From Rubricoccus sp963708165 (lineage in GTDB: Bacteria; Bacteroidota; Rhodothermia; Rhodothermales; Rubricoccaceae): 64,000 bases of DNA. Under the pieces are notes generated by a model. The model was not told the DNA's origin, did not search any database, and worked only from the letters and a program-made list of their open reading frames with translations. The stretch lies in contig OY970187.1 of assembly GCA_963708165.1 (NCBI GenBank), forward strand, positions 1,984,001 through 2,048,000, in the 5' to 3' direction. Shown one piece after another: positions 1 to 7,697 of the stretch (position 1 is its first letter; each line of letters starts with the position of its first letter). The position numbers and the translations under genes are program-made.

Positions 1-7
1 TCAACGC

Positions 8-364
8 GTGAGTGAGCCCCGCAGCCCATCCTCTGGCGCCAGAGGCGCGCTCGAATCGTGGCTGCGCAACCACCCCGACGCTGCAGGCCCTGGCGGGCCG
101 GGCGACGGTCAGGCCAAGACGATGGCCGTGGCGGGCGTGCTGTGGTTCTGCGCCACGCTCGCAATCGCGGGCATTCTCGCGGCCGTGACCACGCTGGCCT
201 CTGGCGAGACGGCCACGCAAGCGGCCGATGTGGACTGGTGGCGTCTGGGCGCGTGGATCGCGTTCTGGCTGGCGGTCCTCAACATTCCGGTCTGGATTCT
301 CGGGTGGCGTCGCGCTCGGCGCCGAACGGCACGCGCCGCCTCTGGCGACCGAGGCGAGCGGTGA
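8..364 (+). CDS. Small two-helix membrane protein of unknown function
   Basis: The frame encodes 118 residues from a GTG at position 8. The frame stays open to the window edge, so the true start may lie upstream. Two hydrophobic segments (about residues 39-63 and 79-99) are separated by a short polar loop with paired Trp, and a basic Arg-rich tail follows the second helix, suggesting a cytoplasmic C-terminus. An N-terminal SSGAR and a C-terminal AASGD are translated copies of the interspersed motif. I recognise no family. It converges with ruvC, whose repaired end lies about 30 bp downstream. Confidence 0.6.
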   Translation: MSEPRSPSSGARGALESWLRNHPDAAGPGGPGDGQAKTMAVAGVLWFCATLAIAGILAAVTTLASGETATQAADVDWWRLGAWIAFWLAVLNIPVWILGWRRARRRTARAASGDRGER

Positions 365-394
365 GCATGGGCCGCGAGCGGCTCAACTGAGGGC

Positions 395-987
395 TCAGCG
401 CAGACGGTCCGGGTTCTGGTCGATAAAGTCGGCCCACGAACGCACGCGTCCGGTTTTGCGACCGCGCCAGAGGCGGTCTTGGCGCCAGAGGCTTCTGTAC
501 GACCGGGGCGGTCGGCCGCGGTGTGGCGCCGCGCGGCGTGGCACAGCGCGATGCCGAGCGCGTCGTGCGCGTCCTCGCTGTACTCCTCGGTGAGCGCGAG
601 CCTCTGGCGGACCATGTACGTCACCTGGTCTTTCGTCGCGCGGCCATTGCCGACGACAGCTTTCTTGATTTCGGCGGGTGCGTACTGCGCGACGGGCACC
701 TCGCGGTGCATCGCGGCGAGCATGACGGCCGCTTGCGCGCGTCCCAGCTTGAGCATCGCCTGCGCGTTCTTGCCCATGAACGGGAGCTCGACGGCCAGTT
801 CGTCGGGCGTGTACTCGTCGATAGCGTCCAGCACGCCCTGGTAGATCTTCTGGAGCCGGAGCGTGTGATCCAGATCACCGCTCATGTGGATCGTGCTCGC
901 GCCCAGAAGCCTCTCGCGGCTGCCTTCCACGCGCACCGTGCCGAGGCCCGTGTGGCGGGTGCCGGGGTCAACGCCGAGGACGATCAT
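395..987 (-). CDS. ruvC: Holliday junction endonuclease RuvC (frameshifted near the C-terminus)
   Basis: RuvC resolves Holliday junctions together with RuvAB. The start is the ATG at 987, giving the canonical opening VLGVDPGTRHTG; the frame is open for 35 further residues upstream but these are spacer sequence. The acidic catalytic set is present: D7, E67 (AVELPF), D139 and D142 (EDAHDALGIA). After about residue 155 the frame runs through the motif into the neighbouring gene, whereas another frame gives a sensible end, RSWADFIDQNPDRLR, with a stop at 395-397. One base therefore seems missing around 500-520. The repaired protein is about 197 residues, normal for RuvC. ruvA lies 34 kb away; ruvB is not in the window. 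Confidence 0.9.
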
Positions 988-996
988 CTGGGGAGG

Positions 997-1110
997 GACT
1001 GGGTGGTGGGGACTAGGAAACGGCCGAGGAAAGAGGTCGGCCTCTGGCGCCAGAGGCGAGTGCGAAACGAGACATTGGGAGGAGGCATTCAACCCCAGTC
1101 CCGAGCCCTA
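997..1110. repeat. Composite repeat between yebC and ruvC
   Basis: The spacer holds a G-rich arm (GGGACTGGG followed by GGGGACTAGG, about 997-1018), then the 18-nt palindrome GCCTCTGGCGCCAGAGGC at about 1041-1058, then a C-rich arm with CCCCAGTCCC and two CCCGAG units (about 1094-1118). The outer arms share an inverted 9-mer, GGGACTGGG/CCCAGTCCC. The layout matches that of the larger element inside ppc, although the arm sequence differs. Confidence 0.55.
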
Positions 1111-1121
1111 CTCCCGAGTCC

Positions 1122-1884
1122 CTACGCGATCGACGCGAGCGTGGCCTCGTCCATCTCCAGCGTGGAGTAGACGGCCTGGATGTCCTGATGGTCGTCCAGC
1201 GCCTCCAAAAGGCGGAGGACCTTGGCGGCAGCCTCTGGCGCGAGGGCCGTGGTGGTCGTGGGAAACTGCTGGAGGTCGGCCTCCGAGGGCTCGATGCCCT
1301 GCGCCGTCGAGCGCGGCTTGAACGGCTCCGAACGCGTCGGTGGGCGCTTCGACGACAAAGACGGGCTCGCCCTCTTCGTTTTCGTCTTTGCGCAGGTCCT
1401 CGGCGCCCGCATCGGCCACGAGGAGGAACAGGTCGTCTTCGGTCAGGCCGCTGGCGGGAATCTCGAAGACCGCCTTCTGGTCGAACAAAAACGCGACCGA
1501 GCCCGAAGTGCCCATGTTGCCTCCCGCCTTGGAGAACAGGCTTCGCACGTCGGCGACCGTTCGGTTGGTGTTGTCGGTCAGCGCCTCGACGTAGACCGCG
1601 ATGCCGCCAGAGGCGTAGCCCTCGTAGGCCAGCTCCTCGTAGTCCGCGCCCTCGATCTCGCCGGTGCCGCGCTTGATCGCGCGCTCGATGTTGTCCTTGG
1701 GCATGTTCTCCGCCTTCGCCTTGTCGACAAAGAGCGCGAGACGCGGGTTCATGTCCGGGTCGCCGCCGCCATCGCGCGAAGCGGCCATCATGTCGCGCGT
1801 GATGCGTGCCCAGACCTTGCTGCGACGGGCGTCGGTGACGCCCTTCTTCCGCTTGATCTTGGACCACTTGTTATGGCCTGCCAT
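1122..1884 (-). CDS. yebC: YebC/PmpR family regulator, likely translation factor (frameshifted)
   Basis: The start MAGHNKWSKIK and the following KRKKGVTDARRSKVWARI are diagnostic for YebC/TACO1, a three-domain protein described as a transcription regulator and, more recently, as a factor easing ribosome stalls. The N-terminal frame is clean to about residue 195 (AVQAALDGAG), then shifts. The other frame supplies the family C-terminus (IEPSEADLQQFP through LEMDEATLASIA) ending at 1122. One extra base in the CCC run at 1297-1299 explains the break. The repaired length of about 254 residues fits the family. It lies directly upstream of ruvC on the same strand, a pairing common across bacteria. 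Confidence 0.92.
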
Positions 1885-1965
1885 GCCTGCACCGTCGGTT
1901 TTCGTGTCCCGAAGGTACGCCGCCGCGGCGCGGCTCAGCCTCTGGCGCCAGAGGCCGTGATTCGG

Positions 1966-2070
1966 CTACGCGCCGAAGAGCAAGCGCCCGGCGAGCACGA
2001 TCAGCATCGTGAGCGCCACGCCGAGCAGCGCGAGAAGGGCCAGAGTGTCGTCGTGGGTGCGGTTGGGCAT
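1966..2070 (-). CDS. Putative 34-residue single-helix membrane microprotein
   Basis: An ATG at 2070 opens a 34-codon frame: a short polar head with an acidic pair (NRTHDD), then about 23 uninterrupted hydrophobic residues (TLALLALLGVALTMLIVLAG), ending in RLLFGA. The composition is that of a single-pass inner-membrane peptide. It begins two bases after the stop of an even shorter hydrophobic frame, suggesting a bicistronic unit. No Shine-Dalgarno is visible, which is usual in Bacteroidota. No family recognised; chance occurrence cannot be excluded. Confidence 0.4.
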   Translation of the reverse strand: MPNRTHDDTLALLALLGVALTMLIVLAGRLLFGA

Positions 2071-2072
2071 AG

Positions 2073-2144
2073 CTAGAGGCTCAGTGCCACGACCGTCACC
2101 AAAATCACGAGGCTCGCGAGGGCGGTCAGATACCGGTCGGACAT
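2073..2144 (-). CDS. Putative 23-residue hydrophobic microprotein
   Basis: An ATG at 2144 opens a 23-codon frame, MSDRYLTALASLVILVTVVA followed by LSL and TAG. A polar head (SDRY) precedes a single hydrophobic helix, as in small subunits of membrane complexes such as KdpF- or CydX-type peptides; no specific match is claimed. It precedes the 34-residue microprotein by two bases. Too short for standard gene callers, so it would normally be missed. Confidence 0.33.
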   Translation of the reverse strand: MSDRYLTALASLVILVTVVALSL

Positions 2145-2328
2145 GAGAGCGAAGAGGTGAATGCCCGGACCTCTTTGCAGCACCGTACCGGTCCCAGCCT
2201 CTGGCGTTTGTCCACGCATTCCAGGAACGGTTTTGTGTCATCTGCGCCGTCGCCAGAGGCGGTGCCGCGTGTGTCTCACACGCTCTCGCGCCAGAGGCTG
2301 CCTCCTAGAAGTACCGTCGCGCCAGAGG

Positions 2329-3477
2329 CTAGCGCGCGACGGTCTCCCATGTGTCCTCGACTTCGTCACCGTCGACGACGTACAGCTCGCGTCGCGTCGC
2401 CACAGCTACACAGGCGTGGTTGGGCACGACGAAGACCGGGTCACCGATGTCGTAGATGGAGCCGCCGGGCGTGTCCACCCAGCCGTGCTCTTCGCTGAGC
2501 GCACTGACGTGGGCATGCGGATGCACGATCATCTTCTGCCGGCTGTACAAAACGGTGCCGAAGCCTCTGGCGCCGGGAAACGTGTCGGAGGTGAGCGTCT
2601 TTTTGCCCGCGTCGGTGATGTCGCGCTCCGTTCCGTCGGCGAAGCGCTGCTTGGAGACGACCGTCCCGATGCAGGACAGTGCGCAGTCTTGCAGCGTCGC
2701 GGCTCCCAGTGCGACCTGCATCGCGTCGTGGAAAACGTACGTGCCAGGGCGGATTTCGGTGATGCGGAAGCCTCCCTCTTCGCGGTTGGTAAAGCGCGAG
2801 AGGCCCGGTGTGGAGCCGACCGAAAGCTCTGCCGTCGCGGCGTCCAGAAACCCGCCTCTGGCGAGAACGCCAGCGAGTTCCAGCACGCGGTCGCGCTCGC
2901 CGTCCATCGCGCGGAGCAACGCATCGCCTGCGGTTTCGCCTTCGCCCGGCCCGTTGTAGGCGCTGCCGCCGTGCGAGAGAAGGCCGACGAGCCGCACGCC
3001 AGAGGCTTGGCGAATCTGCGCCGCGAGCGCGAGCGCAGCCTCGTCGTCGCGCACGCCGCAGCGGCCGTAGCCGGTGTCGACCTCCATCAGCACTTCCACC
3101 TCCGCGCTACTGGCGAAGGCCTCCGACGCAAGCCGCACGCCTTCGGGGGAGTCCACGGTAAACGAGATGCGTGTGCCGCCAGAGGCCAGCTTGTGGAGGC
3201 GCTCCAGCTTGCCCGGCCCCACGATCGGCGTCGCGAGCCGGATGTCGCTGAAGCCTGCGTCGGCGAACGCCTCGGCCTCGTTGACGGTCGCGACCGTGAT
3301 GCCTCTGGCGCCACGTTCTACTTGCAACCGCGCCAGGTCCGGCGATTTGTGCGTCTTGACGTGCGGGCGCAGCGCGACGTTCATCGCGTCGGCGCGGGCC
3401 TGCATCGCGTCCAGATTGGCGTGCAGCCGCGCGCGGTCGATGAGGAGGGCGGGCGTGGGGAGGTCGGAGAGCAGCAT
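2329..3477 (-). CDS. DSD1/D-threonine aldolase-like PLP enzyme (alanine racemase fold)
   Basis: The 382-residue protein belongs to the fold-type III PLP family that includes yeast DSD1-type D-serine dehydratase and D-threonine aldolase. The cofactor lysine is K41 in RPHVKTHK. The TIM barrel contains EVDTGYGRCG and LSHGGSAY. The C-terminal beta domain has the His-x-Cys metal pair H354/C356 (PNHACVAV) typical of these Zn-dependent enzymes. It should eliminate or cleave a D-hydroxy-amino acid in the cytoplasm; D-Ser versus D-Thr cannot be decided from sequence. The stop TAG abuts CCTCTGGCG. Six or so motif copies fall in surface-type loops such as KLASGGTR and IRQASGVR. Confidence 0.85.
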   Translation of the reverse strand: MLLSDLPTPALLIDRARLHANLDAMQARADAMNVALRPHVKTHKSPDLARLQVERGARGITVATVNEAEAFADAGFSDIRLATPIVGPGKLERLHKLASGGTRISFTVDSPEGVRLASEAFASSAEVEVLMEVDTGYGRCGVRDDEAALALAAQIRQASGVRLVGLLSHGGSAYNGPGEGETAGDALLRAMDGERDRVLELAGVLARGGFLDAATAELSVGSTPGLSRFTNREEGGFRITEIRPGTYVFHDAMQVALGAATLQDCALSCIGTVVSKQRFADGTERDITDAGKKTLTSDTFPGARGFGTVLYSRQKMIVHPHAHVSALSEEHGWVDTPGGSIYDIGDPVFVVPNHACVAVATRRELYVVDGDEVEDTWETVAR

Positions 3478-3523
3478 GGCGCCAGAGGCAGAAGGGAGGG
3501 CAACCTACCGACGCCACATGACG

Positions 3524-3554
3524 GCGCCCGGCTCCAACGTGTGGAGCCGGGCGC
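3524..3554. terminator. Strong GC hairpin downstream of the DUF4870 gene
   Basis: A perfect 12-bp stem, GCGCCCGGCTCC (3524-3535) with GGAGCCGGGCGC (3543-3554), and a 7-nt loop. It lies downstream of the DUF4870 gene and just before the DSD1-like gene. There is no U-tract, so it is a terminator-like or mRNA-end hairpin rather than a canonical intrinsic terminator. Confidence 0.5.
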
Positions 3555-3598
3555 GAAACTCAGGCGCCAGAGGCGCGGTCCGCCAGAGGCCTCTGGCG

Positions 3599-4006
3599 CT
3601 ACTTGATGAGGCGCAGCGTGTACGGGTACTCGTACCACTCGCCGTCCAGCGCGCGGACGGCCGCGATCACGCCGTAGATCACAGAGGCGATGCCGGTCGC
3701 GACAAGCGTGAGCAGGCCCAGCCCGAACACGATCATCAGCGGGATCGAAACCACGACCGCGAGAATGACGGTGATGTGGAAGTTGATGGCTTCCTTCGCG
3801 TGGAACGCGGCGAAATCCGACTCGTCGCGCTTGATGAAGTAGATCACGATCGGCACAATCAGGCCGAAACCGACGAGGGACGAGAGGTGCGCGATGGCCG
3901 AGATGGTCCGGGCGCTCTGCGGCGCGTTGTCGTCGTGGTACTCGCGGCCAAAGGTGTCGAACTCGTCGAACTCTTCGGGACGGGCGGTAGAGGGGCGGGC
4001 TTCCAT
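3599..4006 (-). CDS. DUF4870 domain membrane protein
   Basis: From the ATG at 4006 the protein has 135 residues. An acidic, disordered head (EEFDEFDTFGREYHDD) is followed by the DUF4870/Tic20-like core: a first helix (ISAIAHLSSLVGFGLIVPIV), the charged turn IKRDESDFAAFHAKEAINF, then two further hydrophobic helices and YPYTLRLIK at the end. Such proteins are small inner-membrane proteins of unknown function. The longer frame up to 4093 adds only motif-derived basic sequence, so the internal ATG is preferred. Confidence 0.8.
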   Translation of the reverse strand: MEARPSTARPEEFDEFDTFGREYHDDNAPQSARTISAIAHLSSLVGFGLIVPIVIYFIKRDESDFAAFHAKEAINFHITVILAVVVSIPLMIVFGLGLLTLVATGIASVIYGVIAAVRALDGEWYEYPYTLRLIK

Positions 4007-4433
4007 GGGTGTAGTGGCTGAACGTCGCCTCTCTACGGGCGCCGCCCCCCGATGGTTACGCCTCTGGCGAGGCCGTCCATCTGTGGGAGACATTCAGCGC
4101 TGGCCAGAGGCCCACGGTACCATCCAAACACAAAAGCGCCCGACAACGGGGGGGTTGTCGGACGCTTAAATGTCGGGGAGCATAGTGTGCGATGCGAGGG
4201 CGGCGGTTGCAAAGCACGCTCAACCCGACACCCCCAAGGTACCGGCATCTGCGTGCGGCGCGATGGGCGTTCGGTGAAGAAAACCAGCGCGCACGCGGCC
4301 TCTGGCGAGGCGTGCGCCGGTCTCAGCCTCCGGCCCGTTCGGCTCCGCTCAGGGCAGGCTGCCAGAGGCCTGCACAGAACGCGCCCGGCATCGCGAGGAC
4401 GCCGGGCGCGGAACGAGTCGGTCTCGCCAGAGG
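4007..4433. other. Gene-free stretch downstream of atpC with two hairpins and motif copies
   Basis: No convincing gene in 427 bp. It contains several motif copies, a hairpin GCGCCCGGC/GCCGGGCGC (4381-4409) just past the atpC stop, and a longer hairpin at 4134-4167 (listed separately). It separates the atpDC unit from the DUF4870 gene. Confidence 0.6.
4134..4167 (-). terminator. Intrinsic terminator of the atpD-atpC transcript
   Basis: A 14-bp stem with one mismatch (AAGCGCCCGACAAC against GTTGTCGGACGCTT) encloses a six-base G loop (4148-4153). Read on the minus strand the stem is followed by TTTTGTG, giving a short U-tract. It is about 270 bp beyond the atpC stop and has no other upstream minus-strand gene to serve. 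Confidence 0.65.
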
Positions 4434-4838
4434 CTAGACGCCGCCCATGGAGCCGCGGAGGCGGTTGCGGGCGCGGTCGAGTTCAGCCTGTGCTTCTTCG
4501 CGCTCGTCGCCCGTGGCTTCGGCGAGCCGCTGGCGGGCACGCTCTTCAGCCTCTTGCGCGCGCTGCGTGTCGATCTCGGACGTGGGCTCGGCCGTCTCGG
4601 CGAGCATGATCACGCGGTTGTCCAGCACCTCCACAAAGCCGCCAGAGGTCGCGATGGTCACGCGCTCGCCGGAGGTCGTGGTGACGACGGTCTGGCCGAC
4701 GCCGGTCGCGGCCAACATGGGCGCGTGGTTGACGCGGATCTCGAACGCGCCCTCGATACCGGGGGCGCGGAACGCGCGGGCTTCGCCGCGAAACGCGGTC
4801 CGGTCCGGGGAGACGACTTCGACGAGGAGGCTTGCCAT
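4434..4838 (-). CDS. atpC: ATP synthase F1 subunit epsilon
   Basis: The 134-residue protein begins with the family's beta-sandwich (LLVEVVSPDRTAFRGEA), followed by the conserved loop FEIRVNHAPMLAATGVG and GGFVEVLDNRVIMLAE. The C-terminal helical part (about residues 88-134, QRAQEAEERARQRL onwards) matches the epsilon coiled arm that can inhibit the rotor. It sits on the central stalk of F1 at the membrane. It is the second gene of an atpD-atpC pair separated by 71 bp; other ATP synthase genes are absent, as is usual in Bacteroidota. The TAG stop directly abuts CCTCTGGCG. Confidence 0.95.
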   Translation of the reverse strand: MASLLVEVVSPDRTAFRGEARAFRAPGIEGAFEIRVNHAPMLAATGVGQTVVTTTSGERVTIATSGGFVEVLDNRVIMLAETAEPTSEIDTQRAQEAEERARQRLAEATGDEREEAQAELDRARNRLRGSMGGV

Positions 4839-4909
4839 ATCTAGGGTTCGGTGGGCACGCTAGGGACACCACGCTTGGTGTCCCTACGGGCGGATGACGG
4901 CGCCAGAGG

Positions 4910-6427
4910 CTACGCCTCGGCGAGCATCTTCTCGCCGGCCTCGATGACCTCCTCGATCGCGCCCTTGTACAGGAACGCAGACTCGGGGAGGTGGTCCAGT
5001 TCGCCGTCGAGGATCATCTTGAAGCCGCGGACGGTGTCCTCGACCTTGACGTACTTGCCGACGTTGCCGGTGAACTGCTCGGCCACGAAGAACGGCTGGC
5101 TCATGAAGCGCTGCACGCGGCGTGCGCGGTTGACGACCTGCTTGTCCTCGTCGGAGAGCTCGTCCATGCCGAGGATCGCGATGATGTCTTGCAGCTCTTT
5201 GTCGCGCTGGAGAAGCATCTTCGTGTCCTGCGCAACCTTGTAGTGCTCCTCACCCACGACCTCGGCGGTGAGCAGGCGCGAGGTGGAGTCGAGCGGGTCG
5301 ACAGCGGGGTAGATGCCGAGCGACGCGATCTGGCGCGAGAGCGTCGTCGTGGCGTCGAGGTGGGCAAACGTGGTGGCTGGAGCTGGGTCCGTGAGGTCAT
5401 CGGCCGGGACGTAAACGGCCTGGACCGAGGTCACGGCGCCGTTCTTGGTCGAGGTGATACGCTCCTGCATGACGCCCATCTCAGTCGCCAGCGTCGGCTG
5501 GTAGCCGACCGCGGACGGCATACGGCCGAGAAGCGCCGAGACTTCCGAGCCCGCCTGCGTGAAGCGGAAGATGTTGTCGACGAAGAAGAGCACGTCCTTA
5601 CCACCCTGGTCGCGGAAGTACTCCGCGAGCGTGAGGCCGGAGAGCGCCACGCGGGCGCGGGCACCGGGCGGCTCGTTCATCTGGCCGAAGACGAACGTCG
5701 CCTGGCTGTTCTCGACGGCCTCCATGTCCACCTTGGACAGGTCCCAGCCGCCCTCCTCCATGGAGTGCATGAAGTCGTCGCCGTAGGTGATGATGCCGGA
5801 CTCCAGCATCTCGCGCATGAGGTCGTTGCCCTCACGAGTGCGCTCGCCGACGCCTGCGAAGACCGACATGCCGTCGTGCGCCTTCGCGATGTTGTTGATC
5901 AGCTCCTGGATCAGAACCGTCTTGCCGACGCCAGCGCCACCGAAGAGACCGATCTTTCCGCCTCTGGCGTAGGGCTGGATCAGGTCGATGACCTTGATGC
6001 CCGTCTCGAACATCTCGACGCTGGTCGCGAGGTCCTCGAACGGAGGCGGGCTCTGGTGGATGGAGCGCGAGCCCGTCGCCTTCGGCGCAGGAAGACCGTC
6101 GATCGGGTCACCGACGACGTTGAAGAGGCGCCCACGGACAGCCTCGCCGGTCGGCATCATGATGGGGCCGCCGGTACCGAGAACTGCAGCACCGCGGGTG
6201 AGTCCGTCGGTGGAGTCCATCGCGATCGTGCGAACGCGGTTTTCGCCGAGGTGCTGCTGCACTTCGAGGACGAGGAGTCCGCTTTCGCGCTCGATCTGGA
6301 GCGCGTCGAGGATCTCGGGAACGGCGTCGGCGGGGAACTCGCAGTCGACGACCGGGCCGATGACCTGGAGGACGGTGCCAGTGGCGGTGAGGGCCGTAGC
6401 GGGCGAGGGGGTAGCGGTGGTCTCCAT
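4910..6427 (-). CDS. atpD: ATP synthase F1 subunit beta (catalytic)
   Basis: The 505-residue product from the ATG at 6427 is a full-length F1-beta: N-terminal barrel (GTVLQVIGPVVDCEFP), Walker A GGAGVGKT at 163-170, catalytic GERTREGNDL, Walker B DVLFFVDNIFRF, and the DELSDEDK loop of the C-terminal domain. It makes ATP from ADP and phosphate using the proton or sodium gradient. The upstream open frame to 6709 is motif-rich leader, not protein. The only motif copy inside the gene (about 5961-5970) encodes the conserved YARGG just before Walker A, spelled with the rare codon AGA. The TAG stop abuts CCTCTGGCG. Confidence 0.97.
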   Translation of the reverse strand: METTATPSPATALTATGTVLQVIGPVVDCEFPADAVPEILDALQIERESGLLVLEVQQHLGENRVRTIAMDSTDGLTRGAAVLGTGGPIMMPTGEAVRGRLFNVVGDPIDGLPAPKATGSRSIHQSPPPFEDLATSVEMFETGIKVIDLIQPYARGGKIGLFGGAGVGKTVLIQELINNIAKAHDGMSVFAGVGERTREGNDLMREMLESGIITYGDDFMHSMEEGGWDLSKVDMEAVENSQATFVFGQMNEPPGARARVALSGLTLAEYFRDQGGKDVLFFVDNIFRFTQAGSEVSALLGRMPSAVGYQPTLATEMGVMQERITSTKNGAVTSVQAVYVPADDLTDPAPATTFAHLDATTTLSRQIASLGIYPAVDPLDSTSRLLTAEVVGEEHYKVAQDTKMLLQRDKELQDIIAILGMDELSDEDKQVVNRARRVQRFMSQPFFVAEQFTGNVGKYVKVEDTVRGFKMILDGELDHLPESAFLYKGAIEEVIEAGEKMLAEA

Positions 6428-6794
6428 CGTAGGGGTCGGGAGAGAGGTCAGAATCCGGGACTGAGAAGCTAGCCTGCGGCCTCTGGCGAGCGGTGAACCG
6501 GCGGCGCCAGAGGGGCGAATGTTTTGTGGAGAGGGAGACGCTGCAGGGATAAGGGATGCGCGCAGAGATAGAGGATGGTCCGATCGTCGGCTTGGGCCTC
6601 TGGCGCCAGAGGCCTGCGCGCTCTGGCAGGGCGTGCTCACCGAGCGCGCTGGTCGGCATCTCGCCGACGCTGGGCGAGTCGTTCCGGCCGGTTCTCGCCT
6701 CTGGCGCAAAAAGAAGCGGGCCGCCCTCCGGGTGGAGAGCGGCCCGCGAAGCGGTCGCGCCAGAGGCCGGTGGCCCGCGGCGTGTCGCCAGAGG
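6428..6794. other. atpD leader and yceI 3' region: repeats, no gene
   Basis: This 367-bp stretch has no supported gene. It carries several motif copies including the palindrome GCCTCTGGCGCCAGAGGC at about 6597-6614. Beside it is a GGGATAAGGGATGCG arm (about 6547-6561), resembling the ppc/hrpB element. A 22-bp sequence at 6628-6649 recurs upstream of phoB with one mismatch. The yceI terminator lies at 6716-6747. Confidence 0.6.
6716..6747 (-). terminator. Intrinsic terminator after the YceI gene
   Basis: A 9-bp perfect stem GCGGGCCGC/GCGGCCCGC (6716-6724 and 6739-6747) is followed on the minus strand by CTTCTTTTTG, a U-rich tract. It lies about 50 bp past the yceI stop. Confidence 0.75.
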
Positions 6795-7481
6795 CTAGGC
6801 GTCGACGGGCTCCGCCGTCATCTCGCCCGACTGCATGTCTGCTTGCGCGTTGATGCGCAGCGTGACCATGTCACCGACGAGCGCCTCGCCGACCTCGTTG
6901 GTCTGTGCCCACGTCAGGCCCCACTCCTTGCGGTCGATCTCGCCTTCGGCCTCGAAGCCGATTTTCTGGGTCTCGCCCATCATGGCCGCACCGATGTACT
7001 CACCCGTCAGCGTGACGGGCTTGGTGACGCCGTGCATGGTCAGGTTGCCCACCATCTCGAAGCCGTTGCCACCGGTCGAGGTCACGCTCGTCGTCTCGAA
7101 CGTGATGTTTGGGTACTGGCCCGCGTCGAAGAAGTCCGGGGACTGCAGGTGGCCGTCGCGGTCCGTGTTGCCGGTGTTGATGGAGGACACGTCGGCGGAG
7201 ACCGTCGCGCTCATGCCGTCGAGGCCGCTGGCGGGGACCGTTACGGTGCCAGTGAAGGCGGGAAAGCTGCCGTTGACGTTGGTCACGCCGAGGTGGCGGA
7301 TGCTAAAGCCGAGGCTGGAGTGTGCCATGTCGAGCGCGTAGGTGCCGGCTGGGATCTCGGCAGCGGCTTCCACGACCTCGGTCGCGCCGTCGAGCGGCTC
7401 GGGAGTGTCGGTGTCGGTGGCGCAGGCGGAGAGGCCGAGCGCGAGGGTGCCCATGGCGAGGGCGCGGAGGGAGAACGTCAT
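6795..7481 (-). CDS. YceI-like domain lipoprotein
   Basis: The 228-residue protein starts at the ATG at 7481 with a lipoprotein signal ending LGLSAC (C20 lipidated). The rest is a YceI/lipocalin-like barrel: YALDMAHSSLGFSIRHLG, DRDGHLQSPDFFDAGQYPNI, LTMHGVTKPVTLTGEY and KEWGLTW are family signatures. YceI proteins bind polyisoprenoids or similar amphiphiles in the envelope; the ligand here is unknown. The stop is TAG followed by CCTCTGGCG, and an intrinsic terminator follows. Confidence 0.92.
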   Translation of the reverse strand: MTFSLRALAMGTLALGLSACATDTDTPEPLDGATEVVEAAAEIPAGTYALDMAHSSLGFSIRHLGVTNVNGSFPAFTGTVTVPASGLDGMSATVSADVSSINTGNTDRDGHLQSPDFFDAGQYPNITFETTSVTSTGGNGFEMVGNLTMHGVTKPVTLTGEYIGAAMMGETQKIGFEAEGEIDRKEWGLTWAQTNEVGEALVGDMVTLRINAQADMQSGEMTAEPVDA

Positions 7482-7648
7482 AGTCAGAAGGAGTTGAGGG
7501 GTGAACACCAGAGACGGTTGCGATCACAGCGTGACTGCGCTGACTCTGATACTTGTCGCAACAACATAAGGCACTGGTGAGTCCCTCCGCCACCTGCGCG
7601 TATCGCCAGAGGCCTCTGGCGGCCGGCCTACCGCCGGAGCCAAAAAAA

Positions 7649-7672
7649 GCCCTCTCCCGTGTAGGAGAGGGC
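7649..7672 (-). terminator. Intrinsic terminator after the SDR gene
   Basis: A perfect 9-bp stem GCCCTCTCC/GGAGAGGGC with a 6-nt loop, followed on the minus strand by seven T residues. It is the best canonical intrinsic terminator in the window and lies 26 bp past the SDR stop. Confidence 0.9.
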
Positions 7673-7697
7673 ACAGGGTGCCGCCAGGGGCCTCGCC

